Positions 18,160 to 27,811 of a stretch of DNA of 64,000 bases are shown one piece after another. Each line of letters starts with the position of its first letter. Position 1 is the stretch's first letter. Below the pieces are notes generated by a model. The model saw only the letters and a program-made list of their open reading frames with translations. It was not told where the DNA came from and searched no databases. The translations under genes were made by a program, and so were the position numbers. The DNA comes from Massilia sp. ST3. Lineage in GTDB: Bacteria > Pseudomonadota > Gammaproteobacteria > Burkholderiales > Burkholderiaceae_D. The DNA lies in assembly GCF_018119405.1 (NCBI RefSeq), contig NZ_JAGPWC010000017.1:23568-87567 (forward strand). The letters run 5' to 3'.

Positions 18160-18221
18160 TTACTGCGCAGCGGCGCTCAAAGTACAGTCCAGACGTCACT
18201 TTCACAACAGAAAGGAAGTCC

Positions 18222-19058
18222 ATGTACAAGACAATATTGGTTCACGTCGACGAAACCGCCCGCTCGGCGCAGCGCACCGAGGTGGCAGCGGCCATGGCGC
18301 TGGCCAGCGATGCCCGGCTGATCGGCGTCGCCACGACCGGGATTCCCGCCTATCTGTTTCCCACCGACGGCATGGTGGCCGCGGGCCCCCTGGACATCGT
18401 ACCGCTGGAAGAGGTGCGCAGCCAGGCAGAACGCTCGCTCGACCTGTTCGAGGCCGCGGCGCGGCGCGCGGGCGTGACCGCGGTCGAACGGCGCTGCTTG
18501 GACGAGGATGCGGGCATCGCCATCAGCCTGCAGTCGCGCTACAGCGACCTGGTTGTCATCAGCCAAGCCTCCCTCGATGAATTCCTGCCGCGCCAGCGCA
18601 GCGACTTTCCCGACTACGTGGTGCTGAACGCCGTCGGGCCGGTGCTGGTCCTCCCGGGCGCCTGGAGCGGAGCCGTTCCCGGCACGCGGGTGGTGGTGGC
18701 GTGGAATGGCAGCAAGGAAGCGGCGAGGGCAATCGCAAGCTCCCTCCCCGTCCTGCGACAGGCGCGCCAGGTCGACCTGGTCGTGTTCGATCCCGTCAGC
18801 ACGCGCGGAGCGCATGGACAGGAACCGGGAGCGGACATGGCCACCTACCTGGCGCAGCATGGCCTGCGGGTCGAGGTCACCGTCACCGGGGCCGGACGCG
18901 ACGAGGACAGGGCGCTGCTAGCCTTTGCCGCCGCCAAGGAGGCGGACCTGATCGTCATGGGCGCTTACGGTCGCTCGCGCTTCAGCGAGATCATGCTCGG
19001 CGGGATGACGCGCTCGCTCCTGGCGACCTCGACCATCCCGCTCTGGATGGCGCATTAA
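18222..19058 (+). CDS. Universal stress protein, tandem UspA domains
   Basis: A cytoplasmic protein of 278 residues, about twice the length of one Usp domain, so a tandem form. The first half (KTILVHVDETARSAQR onward) has lost a clear ATP motif. The second half has a good one: MGAYGRSRFSEIMLGG, fitting G-2x-G-9x-G, then SLLATSTIPLWMAH. Usp proteins of this kind are induced by anaerobiosis under Anr in Pseudomonas, which agrees with the exact FNR/ANR box upstream. AAAGGAAG precedes the ATG. Confidence 0.9.
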   Translation: MYKTILVHVDETARSAQRTEVAAAMALASDARLIGVATTGIPAYLFPTDGMVAAGPLDIVPLEEVRSQAERSLDLFEAAARRAGVTAVERRCLDEDAGIAISLQSRYSDLVVISQASLDEFLPRQRSDFPDYVVLNAVGPVLVLPGAWSGAVPGTRVVVAWNGSKEAARAIASSLPVLRQARQVDLVVFDPVSTRGAHGQEPGADMATYLAQHGLRVEVTVTGAGRDEDRALLAFAAAKEADLIVMGAYGRSRFSEIMLGGMTRSLLATSTIPLWMAH

Positions 19059-19100
19059 GCGGCGGGACCGCCGAGCATGGCGCACGGCTGGACCTGAGCG

Positions 19101-19724
19101 ATGCACATCACCCAGCACCCCACCCATACGCTCGACCTGCGCGTGCGCGAGCTCGCGCAGCTGTTCAATTCGCTCGATCCCGCACCCTTCCTGAACCGCG
19201 ACCTCGATCATCTGTGCGAAGCCTTCATCGAGAGCTGGGCGCTGCCGCTGCCGCTCGACAGCCACCTGCGCCTGGCGATCCATGTCGAGAATCCGGACCT
19301 GCCGCACGATGCCGGCGAGATGGTCGCTGATGCCGTGCATAACTATTACACCTACAAGATCGGACTGGTCCAAGGTGAGCTTGGGCAGCTGCTGCGCCAG
19401 GGGCGGACCAGTCTCGCGATCGGCGTCGGCTTCGTCGCGTCCTGCCTGCTGCTGGCCGAGCTGATCACCGGCCTGGTGCCCGGCCATGGCGGGAAGATTG
19501 CGCGCGAAAGCCTCACCATCATCGGCTGGGTGGCGATGTGGCGCCCGGTGCAGATCTTCCTCTACGACTGGTGGCCACTGAAGCGACGGATCAAGACCTA
19601 TGAGAACCTGCGGTTCGCGCAGGTAAGCGTCGTCCCTGCCCCGGCCGCCGGCTCGGCCTCGGCGCTCGAGCATCGGCGCGGGCGAAATGTTCCTGAAAAT
19701 CTGGTGCCACCGGACAAACTCTGA
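19101..19724 (+). CDS. Unrecognised membrane protein downstream of uspA-like gene
   Basis: A 207-residue protein that I cannot place. The first 110 residues are soluble and acidic, with LDLRVRELAQLFNSLDPAPF and LPLDSHLRLAIHV. Two hydrophobic segments follow, TSLAIGVGFVASCLLLAELI and IIGWVAMWRPVQIFL, and then DWWPLKRRIKTYENL and a low-complexity Ala/Pro tail. The ribosome site before its ATG is poor. It lies 42 bp after the stress-protein gene in the same direction, so it may belong to the same FNR-controlled transcript. Confidence 0.7.
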   Translation: MHITQHPTHTLDLRVRELAQLFNSLDPAPFLNRDLDHLCEAFIESWALPLPLDSHLRLAIHVENPDLPHDAGEMVADAVHNYYTYKIGLVQGELGQLLRQGRTSLAIGVGFVASCLLLAELITGLVPGHGGKIARESLTIIGWVAMWRPVQIFLYDWWPLKRRIKTYENLRFAQVSVVPAPAAGSASALEHRRGRNVPENLVPPDKL

Positions 19725-19867
19725 CCGTAAGCGAAGCAGGCTGATCGGTCCTACCGAAGTTCTAGCGACCTTCACGCTGAGTGCCAATCATTGCGACGGC
19801 TCCCCAGACGCTCTGACTTTTGCTATTCATGAGGATAAGCAGCACTCAAATACCGGAGCGGAAATGC

Positions 19868-19893
19868 AAATTGCCGGCATTAGCCGGCAATTT
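19868..19893 (-). terminator. Candidate terminator of the tRNA transcript
   Basis: AAATTGCCGG and CCGGCAATTT form a perfect 10-bp stem with a 6-base loop, 48 bp past the tRNA-Cys gene in its direction of transcription. The T-run is built into the stem and no further T-run follows. The remaining 19725-19940 stretch holds no gene; a second small hairpin, ACATCCA with TGGATGT, lies at 19914-19932. Confidence 0.5.
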
Positions 19894-19940
19894 GTTCATT
19901 CTGATTTGGATCAACATCCAATAGCTGGATGTGTTTAAAC

Positions 19941-20014
19941 TGGAGGCGAGGACGGGAGTCGAACCCGTCTAGACGGCTTTGCAGGCCGCTGCATAACCGC
20001 TTTGCTACCTCGCC
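19941..20014 (-). tRNA. tRNA-Cys (anticodon GCA)
   Basis: Read on the minus strand, a 74-base cloverleaf begins GGCGAGG and closes CCTCGCC plus TCCA, so CCA is encoded. The anticodon loop contains TGCA with anticodon GCA, and the T-arm has GGGTTCGACTCCC. It is the last gene of the pgsA-side tRNA cluster, as cysT follows glyW in E. coli. Confidence 0.97.
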
Positions 20015-20091
20015 AGAAGATAGTGTAGATCTGCTGAGCTGGCGGGTTATGTGCCGCATCAACAGGAGAAGTGAAAGTCTTCTCGGAATTC

Positions 20092-20167
20092 TGGAGCGGG
20101 AGAAGAGTCTCGAACTCTCGACCTCAACCTTGGCAAGGTTGCGCTCTACCAACTGAGCTACTCCCGC
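20092..20167 (-). tRNA. tRNA-Gly (anticodon GCC), copy 4 in transcription order
   Basis: A 76-base cloverleaf starting GCGGGAGTAGCTCAGTTGGT on the minus strand, with anticodon GCC in CTTGCCAAG and encoded CCA. It is identical by eye to the three other copies. Confidence 0.97.
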
Positions 20168-20198
20168 TTAGGAGTACAACGTATTTTTGTAAAACCTT

Positions 20199-20274
20199 TG
20201 GAGCGGGAGAAGAGTCTCGAACTCTCGACCTCAACCTTGGCAAGGTTGCGCTCTACCAACTGAGCTACTCCCGC
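20199..20274 (-). tRNA. tRNA-Gly (anticodon GCC), copy 3
   Basis: Same 76-base sequence as its neighbours, minus strand, CCA encoded. The spacer to the next copy downstream in transcription (20092-20167) is 31 bp and differs from the other spacers. Confidence 0.97.
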
Positions 20275-20310
20275 ATTGGAGTCTTACTGTATTGCAGCGC
20301 CAGCCTGAAC

Positions 20311-20386
20311 TGGAGCGGGAGAAGAGTCTCGAACTCTCGACCTCAACCTTGGCAAGGTTGCGCTCTACCAACTGAGCTACTCCCGC
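20311..20386 (-). tRNA. tRNA-Gly (anticodon GCC), copy 2
   Basis: Same 76-base sequence, minus strand, CCA encoded. The spacer to copy 3 is 36 bp. Confidence 0.97.
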
Positions 20387-20448
20387 GTACAAGACACCGA
20401 TTATCGCAGACTTTTGACATTTATTCAAGATTGCTGCCTTCTGCAATC

Positions 20449-20524
20449 TGGAGCGGGAGAAGAGTCTCGAACTCTCGACCTCAACCTTGGCAAGGTTGCG
20501 CTCTACCAACTGAGCTACTCCCGC
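20449..20524 (-). tRNA. tRNA-Gly (anticodon GCC), copy 1, promoter-proximal
   Basis: Same 76-base sequence, minus strand, CCA encoded. It is the first gene after a strong promoter at 20566-20593. The spacer to copy 2 is 62 bp. Confidence 0.97.
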
Positions 20525-20565
20525 TTTGTCTTTCGTCTGCTGCGATGTTGTCGCAACAGGCAGGC

Positions 20566-20593
20566 ATTATAGAGATTCTATTCTGTACGTCAA
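20566..20593 (-). promoter_or_regulatory. Strong sigma-70 promoter of the tRNA cluster
   Basis: On the minus strand TTGACG (20593-20588), a 16-base spacer, then a perfect TATAAT (20571-20566). The following GCCTGCC is a GC-rich discriminator, as at stringently controlled stable-RNA promoters. The first tRNA-Gly begins about 40 bases downstream. Confidence 0.75.
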
Positions 20594-20610
20594 GGATGCC
20601 ACGGAACAAA

Positions 20611-21192
20611 TTACATGGTCCCCGCTTTTTCCTTGATCAGGGGCCAGGCGCGGCGCAGGTAGTACAGCATCGACCAGACCGTCAGCACGCCGGCGATCCA
20701 CAGCAGGTACTCGCCCCAGTAGTGGGTGTCGAGCGTGTCGAGCAGGCGGTCGTGGAACAGCAGCATCGGGATGGCGGTCATCTGCGCGGCGGTCTTGATC
20801 TTGCCGAGCGAGCTGACGGCCACCGATTTGCGGGCGCCGATCTCGGCCATCCATTCGCGCAGGGCCGAGATGGTGATCTCGCGGCCGATGATGATGAAGG
20901 CAATGATGGCGTTGACCCGGTCCAGCTGGACCAGCACCAGCAGCGCACCGGCCACCATCAGCTTGTCGGCCACCGGGTCGAGGAAGGCGCCGAAGGCCGA
21001 GGTCTGGTTCCAGCGGCGCGCCAGGTAGCCGTCGAACCAGTCGGTGACGGCGGCCACGATGAAGACCAGGGTCGCGGCCAGGTTGCGGTCGGCCAGCGGC
21101 AGCCAGTGGGTGGGCAGGTAGTAGACACCAACAACCAGGGGAATGAGCGCGACGCGTAACCAGGTCAGGAGGATCGGGATGTTGAAAGGCAT
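20611..21192 (-). CDS. pgsA: Phosphatidylglycerophosphate synthase PgsA
   Basis: An inner-membrane enzyme joining CDP-diacylglycerol to glycerol-3-phosphate, the committed step to phosphatidylglycerol and cardiolipin. The 193-residue protein begins [18 protein letters not shown] and holds the CDP-alcohol phosphotransferase motif [12 protein letters not shown], followed by [11 protein letters not shown] with the conserved Asp residues. Four or five membrane segments are visible. The order uvrC, pgsA, tRNA-Gly, tRNA-Cys is the same as in E. coli. Confidence 0.96.
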   Translation of the reverse strand: MPFNIPILLTWLRVALIPLVVGVYYLPTHWLPLADRNLAATLVFIVAAVTDWFDGYLARRWNQTSAFGAFLDPVADKLMVAGALLVLVQLDRVNAIIAFIIIGREITISALREWMAEIGARKSVAVSSLGKIKTAAQMTAIPMLLFHDRLLDTLDTHYWGEYLLWIAGVLTVWSMLYYLRRAWPLIKEKAGTM

Positions 21193-21310
21193 ATGGTAAC
21201 GGCTGAATACCGCGAAAAGTGCTTGCGCCGCTAGTCTACATGGGTATTGCTTGTTGGACTAGGTAGCTCGTCTGTATGGGGTGGAAGGATGCGGGGTGGG
21301 TGGGCTGGCA

Positions 21311-21421
21311 AACCTGGGTCCCCGCCTGCGCGGGGATGACGTTTGAACGCAGCGGACTACGGACGTAGTACATGCCCACAGCTTAGAAACCGTCATCCCC
21401 GCGCAGGCGGGGACCCAGGTT
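21311..21421. repeat. REPIN-like inverted repeat pair, family A
   Basis: A perfect 31-bp inverted repeat, left arm 21311-21341 and right arm 21391-21421, separated by 49 bp. Each arm contains its own hairpin, CCCCGC-CTGC-GCGGGG, and ends ATGACG. It lies between uvrC and pgsA. A second, less perfect pair is at 42776-42865. Confidence 0.85.
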
Positions 21422-21472
21422 AGTCGCGCAGCCGACAAATAAAAACCGGGGCATACGCCCCGGTCCCCGACA

Positions 21473-23560
21473 TCAATGCAGCTGCCGGTAAATCTCCTCC
21501 GCCAGCGTGCTCGAGATCCCCTCCACAGTCATCAGGTCCTCCACGCTGGCGTCGATCACCCCGCGCAGCCCGCCGAAGCGCGCCAGCAGCTTCTGGCGGC
21601 GCTTGGCGCCGATGCCTTCGATCTCTTCCAGGCGCGAAGCCTGGCGGGCCTTGGCGCGCTTGGCGCGCATGCCGGTGATCGCGAAGCGGTGCGCCTCGTC
21701 GCGGATCATGGCCACCAGCATCAGCGCGGCCGATTCCTTGCCCAGCTCCTTGGGCGCGCGGCCGTCGGCGAAGATCAGGGTCTCCAGGCCCACGCGGCGG
21801 CCCTCCCCTTTCGCCACGCCGACGATCATCGAGATGTCCAGGCCCAGCTCCTCGAACACCTGGCGCGCCATCTCGACCTGGCCCTTGCCGCCGTCCACCA
21901 GCACGATGTCGGGCATCACGCCCTCGCCGTTGGCCACGCGCTCATAGCGGCGGGTGAGCACCTGGCGCATCGCGGCGTAGTCGTCGCCCGGGGTGATGCC
22001 GTTGATGTTGAAGCGGCGATATTCGCCGTTCTGCATCTGGTGGTGGTGGAACACCACGCACGAGGCCTGGGTCGCCTCGCCCGCCGTGTGGCTGATGTCG
22101 AAGCATTCGATGCGCAGGGCTTCCAGGTCCTCGTTCTCGATTTCCAGCACGTCGGCCAGGGCCGTGGTGCGGGCCTGCTGCGAACCTTGTTCCGACAGCA
22201 GCCGCGCCAGTGCGATCTCGGCGCCCTTGCAGGCCATCTCCAGCCACTGGCGGCGCTGGCCCTGCGGCTGGAACACCAGGTTGATGCGGTGCCCGCACTG
22301 CTCGGCCAGGGCCATGATCAGCTCCGGCTGGTCGAACTCGATGTTCAGGATCAGGGTGCCGGGGATGAACTGGCCCGCGTAGTGCTGGGCCAGGAAGGCG
22401 CACAGCACCTCGACCTCGATCGGGCATTCCCCGAGCGACTCGCCGACATGGGTCGGGAAGTAGGCGCGGTCGCCCAGGTGGCGTCCTCCGCGCACCATGG
22501 CCAGGTTGACGCACGCGCGGCCGCCCTGCACGGTGACGGCGATCACGTCGACGTCGGCGTCGCCGGTAGTCTCCATGCTCTGGGCGTGCAGCACCTTCGA
22601 CAAGGCCTGGATCTGGTTGCGGATCGCGGCCGCCTTCTCGAACTTGAGCTCCATGGCGAAGCCCTGCATCTTCTGCTCCAGGTCCTGCAGCACCTCGGTC
22701 TGGCGCCCGCGCAGGAAGCGCGCGGCGTTGTCGACGTCGCGCTTGTAGTCCTCGGGGGCGACCAGGTTGACGCAGGGCGCGCTGCAGCGGCCGATCTGGT
22801 GCAGCAGGCAGGGACGCGTGCGGTTGCTGTAGACGCTGTCCTCGCAGGTGCGCAGCATGAACACCTTCTGCAGCAGCTGCATCGATTCCTTGGCCGCCCA
22901 GCCGCTCGGGAACGGCCCGAAGTACTGGTTCTTCTTGTCCAGCGCGCCGCGGTAGTAGGACATGCGCGGCGCGTCCCCGCCGGAGATCTTGATGTAGGGG
23001 TAGGACTTATCGTCGCGGAACAGGATGTTGTAGCGCGGCTTGAGGGTCTTGATCAGGTTGTTTTCCAGGATCAGGGCCTCGGCCTCGCTGCTGGTCACCG
23101 TCGTTTCCAGGTTCGCGATCTGCGACACCATCATCGCGATGCGCGGGCTCGACAGGGTCTTCTGGAAGTAGCTCGACACCCGTTTCTTGAGGTTGCGCGC
23201 CTTGCCGACGTAGAGCACCCCCTGGTTGGCGTCGAGATAGCGGTAGACGCCCGGCAGGTCTGGCAGCTTGGCGACCGTCGCCAGCACCTGCTCGCGCGCC
23301 GAGGCGCTGGGCTGCACGCCCTCGCTGGCGTCCTTGCTGATGGTGGCGGCCATTTCTTCCTTGCGCGCCTGCCATGCGTCGGGACGCACGCGCGGCGCCG
23401 AGGCGTCCTTGGCCTTGGCCTTGCCGGCGCGTGCGGGCTTGGCGGGGACGGCCGGCATGGCCGCGCCCGAGGCGGCCGCATAGGCGACCGGCGCTTCCGC
23501 TACTTCCTTGGATGGCGCCGGCTGCTCCGGCGGGACTGGGGGCTGTACTTCCTTGGTCAC
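21473..23560 (-). CDS. uvrC: Excinuclease ABC subunit UvrC
   Basis: Makes both incisions in nucleotide excision repair with UvrA and UvrB. The GIY-YIG nuclease domain begins [12 protein letters not shown] then [18 protein letters not shown]. The UvrB-binding, RNase H-like and helix-hairpin-helix parts follow, ending with [18 protein letters not shown] and [16 protein letters not shown]. At 695 residues it is longer than usual because of an Ala/Pro/Lys-rich N-terminal extension of about 95 residues. The start is GTG; internal starts at Met35 or Met70 would shorten the tail. Confidence 0.96.
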   Translation of the reverse strand: MTKEVQPPVPPEQPAPSKEVAEAPVAYAAASGAAMPAVPAKPARAGKAKAKDASAPRVRPDAWQARKEEMAATISKDASEGVQPSASAREQVLATVAKLPDLPGVYRYLDANQGVLYVGKARNLKKRVSSYFQKTLSSPRIAMMVSQIANLETTVTSSEAEALILENNLIKTLKPRYNILFRDDKSYPYIKISGGDAPRMSYYRGALDKKNQYFGPFPSGWAAKESMQLLQKVFMLRTCEDSVYSNRTRPCLLHQIGRCSAPCVNLVAPEDYKRDVDNAARFLRGRQTEVLQDLEQKMQGFAMELKFEKAAAIRNQIQALSKVLHAQSMETTGDADVDVIAVTVQGGRACVNLAMVRGGRHLGDRAYFPTHVGESLGECPIEVEVLCAFLAQHYAGQFIPGTLILNIEFDQPELIMALAEQCGHRINLVFQPQGQRRQWLEMACKGAEIALARLLSEQGSQQARTTALADVLEIENEDLEALRIECFDISHTAGEATQASCVVFHHHQMQNGEYRRFNINGITPGDDYAAMRQVLTRRYERVANGEGVMPDIVLVDGGKGQVEMARQVFEELGLDISMIVGVAKGEGRRVGLETLIFADGRAPKELGKESAALMLVAMIRDEAHRFAITGMRAKRAKARQASRLEEIEGIGAKRRQKLLARFGGLRGVIDASVEDLMTVEGISSTLAEEIYRQLH

Positions 23561-23567
23561 TTGCGTT

Positions 23568-23969
23568 CTACTCGGTTGGGGCCTGGGTCACGATCACGAA
23601 GGCGACGCCGTAGTCGGCTTCGTCGCTGATCGAGACCTGGGCGCTGAGGCGGTTGGCGCGCATGAATTCTTCCAGGGCGCCGCTGCAGACGATCATCGGC
23701 TTGCCGCTCGGGGCGTTCAGCATCTGCATCGAGCGCCAGGTCATGGGCATGCGCATGCCCAGGCCGATGGCTTTCGAGAACGCTTCCTTGGCCGAGAACC
23801 GGGTGGCCAGGAAGCGCAGGCCGCGCACGGCGTTCTTGGCGCTGCGCGCGTGGTATTTTTCCAGTTCCTGCGGGCCGAGGATCTTCTCGGCGAAGCGCGG
23901 GCCGCTGCGTGCGAGGGCGGCCTCGACACGCGAGATCTGGACGATGTCGGTGCCGATGCCGTAGATCAC
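23568..23969 (-). CDS. acpS: Holo-acyl-carrier-protein synthase AcpS
   Basis: Transfers phosphopantetheine from CoA to the acyl carrier protein. The 133-residue protein opens [18 protein letters not shown], with the metal-binding Asp, and then has [16 protein letters not shown], the second active-site motif. The GTG at 23969 is preferred: it follows GGGAG and comes one base after the pdxJ stop. The longer open frame would run back into pdxJ. Lies last in the lepA-to-acpS gene string. Confidence 0.94.
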   Translation of the reverse strand: MIYGIGTDIVQISRVEAALARSGPRFAEKILGPQELEKYHARSAKNAVRGLRFLATRFSAKEAFSKAIGLGMRMPMTWRSMQMLNAPSGKPMIVCSGALEEFMRANRLSAQVSISDEADYGVAFVIVTQAPTE

Positions 23970-23970
23970 G

Positions 23971-24750
23971 TCAGGCTCCCGCTTTTCCCGCATATTGAAC
24001 ACCGAGGCGGGCGGCGACCATGATCGCCTTCATCTCGCGCACCGCGTTCTCCCAACCCGCGAACAGGGCGTGAGCGACGATCGCGTGGCCGATGTTCAGC
24101 TCGTGGATGTCGCGGATCGCGGCCACCGGCTGCACATTGGTGTAATGCAGGCCGTGGCCCGCGTTCACGCGCAGGCCGCGCGTGACGCCGGCGTGCACGC
24201 CCGCCTTGATGCGCTCCAGTTCGCGCAGGGCTTCCTCGCCCTCCGCTTCGGCATAGCGGCCGGTGTGCAGCTCGATCACGGTGGCGCCGACCGCGCGCGA
24301 GGCCTCGATCTGCTGTTCGTCGGCGTCGATGAAGAGCGAGACGCGGATGCCTTCCGCCTTGAGCTGCCGGACGGCCGCCTCGACTTCCTTATAGTGGCGC
24401 ACCACGTCCAGGCCGCCTTCGGTGGTGACTTCCTCGCGCCGCTCCGGCACCAGGCAGACGTCCTGGGGCTTCACCTGGCAGGCGAAGTCGATCATCTCGC
24501 GCGTCACCGCCGCTTCCAGGTTCATGCGGGTGGCCAGCTGCGGGCGCAGGGCCAGCACGTCGGCGTCCTTGATGTGGCGGCGGTCCTCGCGCAGGTGCAG
24601 GGTGATCAGGTCGGCGCCCGCCTGCTCGGCCAGCAGCGCGGCGCGGATCGGGTCCGGATACACGGTGCCGCGGGCATTGCGCACGGTGGCGATGTGGTCG
24701 ATGTTCACGCCCAGGTCGATTACCGGGCCGGCGGGGTGCAGGAAGCTCAT
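23971..24750 (-). CDS. pdxJ: Pyridoxine 5'-phosphate synthase PdxJ
   Basis: Condenses 1-deoxyxylulose 5-phosphate with 3-amino-2-oxopropyl phosphate to form the vitamin B6 ring. The ATG at 24750 gives 259 residues; the reading frame is open further but overlaps recO. Diagnostic segments are [18 protein letters not shown] with the active-site His, [25 protein letters not shown] and [10 protein letters not shown], then [14 protein letters not shown]. It lies between recO and acpS, as in E. coli. Confidence 0.96.
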   Translation of the reverse strand: MSFLHPAGPVIDLGVNIDHIATVRNARGTVYPDPIRAALLAEQAGADLITLHLREDRRHIKDADVLALRPQLATRMNLEAAVTREMIDFACQVKPQDVCLVPERREEVTTEGGLDVVRHYKEVEAAVRQLKAEGIRVSLFIDADEQQIEASRAVGATVIELHTGRYAEAEGEEALRELERIKAGVHAGVTRGLRVNAGHGLHYTNVQPVAAIRDIHELNIGHAIVAHALFAGWENAVREMKAIMVAARLGVQYAGKAGA

Positions 24751-24758
24751 AGTATTGT

Positions 24759-25610
24759 TTATAACTGCATCAAATCGATCAAAATCTGGCGCGTATTGAG
24801 CGGCTGCCCGCCCAGGTGGTGCGCCAGCAGGAAGCGCATCAGCTGCTTGCTTTGCGCCTGGGTGGCCGGGTCCTCGTAGTCTTCGCGCTCCATGTCGAGC
24901 AGGCATTTTCCGCTCACCACGGGCCAGACGTCGCTGACAAGCGCGGAGCGCGGACCGCGTTCGGGGTCGATCACGTAGCTTCCGGCCGGCTCGACCGGCG
25001 CGCGCGTGGTCGTGCAACGGCCCAGGTCGGCGGCGACGCCAGTTTCCTTAAGTAAGGCCCTTTCGAACTTTCGCAAGACGATTTGCGCGGGTTCGCCGTG
25101 GGCCAGCTGGTTCAGGGTAGAAACGTAGTGGTCGAACAGGGCCGGATGCTTGTCGTCGCGCGCCAGCAGCTTGACCAATAGTTCGTTCAGGTAGAAGCCG
25201 CACAGCAGCGCGGTCTTTTCCAGGGGCAGCATGCCGCCCACCCATTCGGCGTCGATCAGGGTGCGCAGCTCGGACTTGCCGCTGAAGGAGACCGAGAGCG
25301 GCTGGAAGGTCTGCAGGACGCCGCGCAGCTTCGACAGCGGGCGTTTGGCGCCCTTGGCCACCAGGCCCACGCGGCCGTGGTCGCGCGTGAACATGTCGAC
25401 GATGAGGCTGGTTTCCTTGTAGGGATAGCTGTGAAGCACGAAGCCGGGCTGGCCCGCCACCCTGCCCTCGCGCACCGGGGTGCGCGGCTTGATGCGCCGG
25501 TCCGGCTGCTGGGCGGTCTGTGCCGCAGGCTGTCCTGCGGGCACAGGTGCGTCCGCCGCGGGCGGCGCCATCAGTTCGTGCGCGTCGTCGAGGTCGTCGT
25601 TGGTGGGCAT
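24759..25610 (-). CDS. recO: DNA repair protein RecO
   Basis: Recombination mediator that works with RecR to load RecA on single-stranded DNA. The OB-fold region begins [20 protein letters not shown] and continues [20 protein letters not shown]. The first 45 or so residues are a Pro/Ala-rich extension beyond the usual family length of about 240. It is in the standard place between era and pdxJ. Confidence 0.93.
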   Translation of the reverse strand: MPTNDDLDDAHELMAPPAADAPVPAGQPAAQTAQQPDRRIKPRTPVREGRVAGQPGFVLHSYPYKETSLIVDMFTRDHGRVGLVAKGAKRPLSKLRGVLQTFQPLSVSFSGKSELRTLIDAEWVGGMLPLEKTALLCGFYLNELLVKLLARDDKHPALFDHYVSTLNQLAHGEPAQIVLRKFERALLKETGVAADLGRCTTTRAPVEPAGSYVIDPERGPRSALVSDVWPVVSGKCLLDMEREDYEDPATQAQSKQLMRFLLAHHLGGQPLNTRQILIDLMQL

Positions 25611-25637
25611 GGGTGCGTGGCGGTCCCCCTGCGGCGC

Positions 25638-26534
25638 TTACTCGTAGCCGTAGGCGCGCAGGCCCGCTTCGTTGTCGGCCCAGCCGGACTTGACCTTGAC
25701 CCAGATCTCCAGGTACACGGGGCCGCCGAACAGCTTTTCCATGTCCAGGCGCGACTGGGTCGAGATCTCCTTCAGGCGGGCGCCCTTGTTACCGATGATC
25801 ATGGACTTGTGCGTGTCGCGCTCGACCAGGATGGCGGCGAAGATGCGGCGCAGGTTGCCTTCCTGCTCGAACTGTTCGATCAGGACCGTGCTGGTATAGG
25901 GCAGCTCGTCGCCCAGCAGGCGGAACACCTTTTCGCGCACGATCTCGGCGGCCAGGAATTTCTCGCTGCGGTCGGTGATGTCGTCCGGCCCGAAGATCGG
26001 CTCGTTCTCCGGCAGGTGGCGCTTGATCTCGTTTTCGAGGGCGTCGACCTGGAAGCGCAGCTTGGCCGAGACCGGCACCACGGCGGCGAAGTCGCGCAGC
26101 GCCGCGATCTTCTGCGCGAAGGGCATCAGCACCGCCTTGTCCTTGATGCGGTCGGACTTGTTGATCACCAGGACCACCGGCACGTTCTTCGGCAGGAGGT
26201 TCAGCACCTGCTCGTCGGCCGGGCCGAAGGTGCCGGCTTCGACCAGGAACAGGATCACGTCGGACGAAGTCAGCGTGTTCGAGACGGTCTTGTTGAGCGT
26301 CTTGTTCAGGGCGTTGGCATGGCGGGTCTGGAAGCCCGGGGTGTCGACGTAGATGTACTGGGCGTCGTCGCGGGTCTGGATGCCGGTGATGCGGTGGCGC
26401 GTGGTCTGCGCCTTGCGCGAGGTGATCGACACCTTGGCGCCGATCAGCACGTTCATCAGGGTCGACTTGCCGACGTTGGGGCGGCCGACGATGGCGATGT
26501 AGCCACAGCGGAAAGCTTCTTGGGTGCTGCTCAT
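25638..26534 (-). CDS. era: GTPase Era
   Basis: An essential GTPase that binds 16S rRNA late in small-subunit assembly. The ATG at 26534 overlaps the rnc stop as ATGA and gives 298 residues. The G1 motif [13 protein letters not shown]3 DTPGFQ and G4 NKSD are present; the C-terminal KH domain shows [13 protein letters not shown]. The longer open frame upstream is inside rnc and is not used. Confidence 0.96.
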   Translation of the reverse strand: MSSTQEAFRCGYIAIVGRPNVGKSTLMNVLIGAKVSITSRKAQTTRHRITGIQTRDDAQYIYVDTPGFQTRHANALNKTLNKTVSNTLTSSDVILFLVEAGTFGPADEQVLNLLPKNVPVVLVINKSDRIKDKAVLMPFAQKIAALRDFAAVVPVSAKLRFQVDALENEIKRHLPENEPIFGPDDITDRSEKFLAAEIVREKVFRLLGDELPYTSTVLIEQFEQEGNLRRIFAAILVERDTHKSMIIGNKGARLKEISTQSRLDMEKLFGGPVYLEIWVKVKSGWADNEAGLRAYGYE

Positions 26535-27334
26535 GAGGTGGTTCCTGGTTGTTCTGGTGGCGCCGCGGCTTGCGCCGGGCTGTCGCTCTGGACGGTCGCG
26601 ATGCCCGCCAGCTTGAGCTGGGCGGCGCGGGGTTTGGTCTTGCGGCCGCCGGCCGGCTTGTTCAGGGCCTGCTGGGCGACTTCGAGGGCGAGGCGCGCGG
26701 CGGCCTGCTCGCCGGCGCGGCGGCTGCCGCCGCGGCCGAAGACCTGGATGTTCAGCTTGGGCACCAGGCATTCGACTTCGAATTCCTGGCTGTGGGCGGC
26801 GCCATGGGTGGCGACCACGTTATAGGTCGGCAGCGAGATCTTCTTGCTCTGCAAAAATTCCTGCAGCAGGGTCTTGGCGTCCTTGCCCAGGGTGGACGGA
26901 TCGACCGTTTCCAGCAGCGGAATGTAGAAGGCGCGGATCACGTCGCGCGCGGCGTCGAAGCCGGTATCGAGGAAGATCGCGCCCAGCAGCGCTTCCAGGG
27001 TGTCGGCCAGGATCGATGGGCGGCGGAAGCCGCCCGACTTGAGCTCGCCCTCGCCCAGGCGCAGGAACTGCGACAGTTCCAGTTTCTGGGCGATCTCGAA
27101 CAGCGCCTGCTGCTTGACGAGGTTGGCGCGCAGGCGCGACAAATCGCCTTCGTCGAGGGTGGTGAAGCGTTCGTACAGGATCGATGCCACGACGCAGTTC
27201 AGGATCGAGTCGCCCAGGAATTCCAGGCGCTCGTTATGCAAACTGCTGTGGCTACGGTGGGTCAGGGCTTGCTGAAGCAGCCCGGCATCCCGAAACGTAT
27301 ACCCCAAGCGTGTTTGCAATAACTGAAGATTCAT
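26531..27334 (-). CDS. rnc: Ribonuclease III
   Basis: Cleaves double-stranded RNA in rRNA precursors. The 267-residue protein has the RNase III signature [13 protein letters not shown] near residue 37 and the second catalytic acid region [14 protein letters not shown], then a double-stranded RNA-binding domain. The C-terminal 40 residues form an Ala/Pro/Lys-rich tail not present in E. coli. The gene overlaps era by 4 bp. Confidence 0.96.
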   Translation of the reverse strand: MNLQLLQTRLGYTFRDAGLLQQALTHRSHSSLHNERLEFLGDSILNCVVASILYERFTTLDEGDLSRLRANLVKQQALFEIAQKLELSQFLRLGEGELKSGGFRRPSILADTLEALLGAIFLDTGFDAARDVIRAFYIPLLETVDPSTLGKDAKTLLQEFLQSKKISLPTYNVVATHGAAHSQEFEVECLVPKLNIQVFGRGGSRRAGEQAAARLALEVAQQALNKPAGGRKTKPRAAQLKLAGIATVQSDSPAQAAAPPEQPGTTS

Positions 27335-27381
27335 TGTCGATGCCGTCTCTCGCCCGGCCTGCGCCGGGTCCTTTCGTGTTT

Positions 27382-27795
27382 TTACTGGGGCGCGTCGGCT
27401 GCCGCCGCCACGCCGCTTGGGTCGGTGGTCCCGGCGAAGTCGATCACGAGGCTGACATTGCCCGCCAGCGGCACCCGCTTTTCGTAGGCAAAGCTGACTT
27501 CCGGCTCGCCGCCGTCGCGCGTGATCACCAGGTCGCGGCCGCGCACGGCGTCGACGTCATTGATGCCGGCGTTGCGGTCGAAGGCCGCCTGCATCTCGCG
27601 CACCGTGCCGCCCGCTTCCTTGGCCTTGACGATGGCGTCCTTGACCGCGTTGTATTCAAGATAAGCCGGGATCAACTTGAGGGCGAAGACCGCCACGATG
27701 CCGATCACGACCAGTACCAGGATCAGGCCGGTCAGGGACACGCCCCGCTCGGCGCCCACGACATACTGCTTGCTGCTTACCTTGCTTACCTGCAT
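27382..27795 (-). CDS. DUF4845 family membrane protein
   Basis: A 137-residue protein with a single N-terminal membrane helix ([20 protein letters not shown]) that resembles a pilin-like start, followed by a periplasmic domain ([19 protein letters not shown]). DUF4845 proteins commonly lie between lepB and rnc in betaproteobacteria; their function is unknown. The ATG at 27795 is chosen over the longer form because GGGGAG lies in front of it and it clears the lepB stop. Confidence 0.85.
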   Translation of the reverse strand: MQVSKVSSKQYVVGAERGVSLTGLILVLVVIGIVAVFALKLIPAYLEYNAVKDAIVKAKEAGGTVREMQAAFDRNAGINDVDAVRGRDLVITRDGGEPEVSFAYEKRVPLAGNVSLVIDFAGTTDPSGVAAAADAPQ

Positions 27796-27811
27796 GTTTG
27801 CGCTCCCCGCG

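Noticed and set aside
20092..20524. CRISPR-like tandem repeats
   Set aside because: The four 76-base units are complete tRNA-Gly genes.
20071..21159. Long plus-strand open frame across the tRNA genes and pgsA
   Set aside because: It reads through four tRNA genes and antisense to pgsA; its first half is the same tRNA-derived peptide repeated four times.
21476..23629. 717-codon plus-strand open frame over uvrC
   Set aside because: It is antisense to a clear uvrC and has the His/Leu/Gln-rich make-up of a shadow frame.
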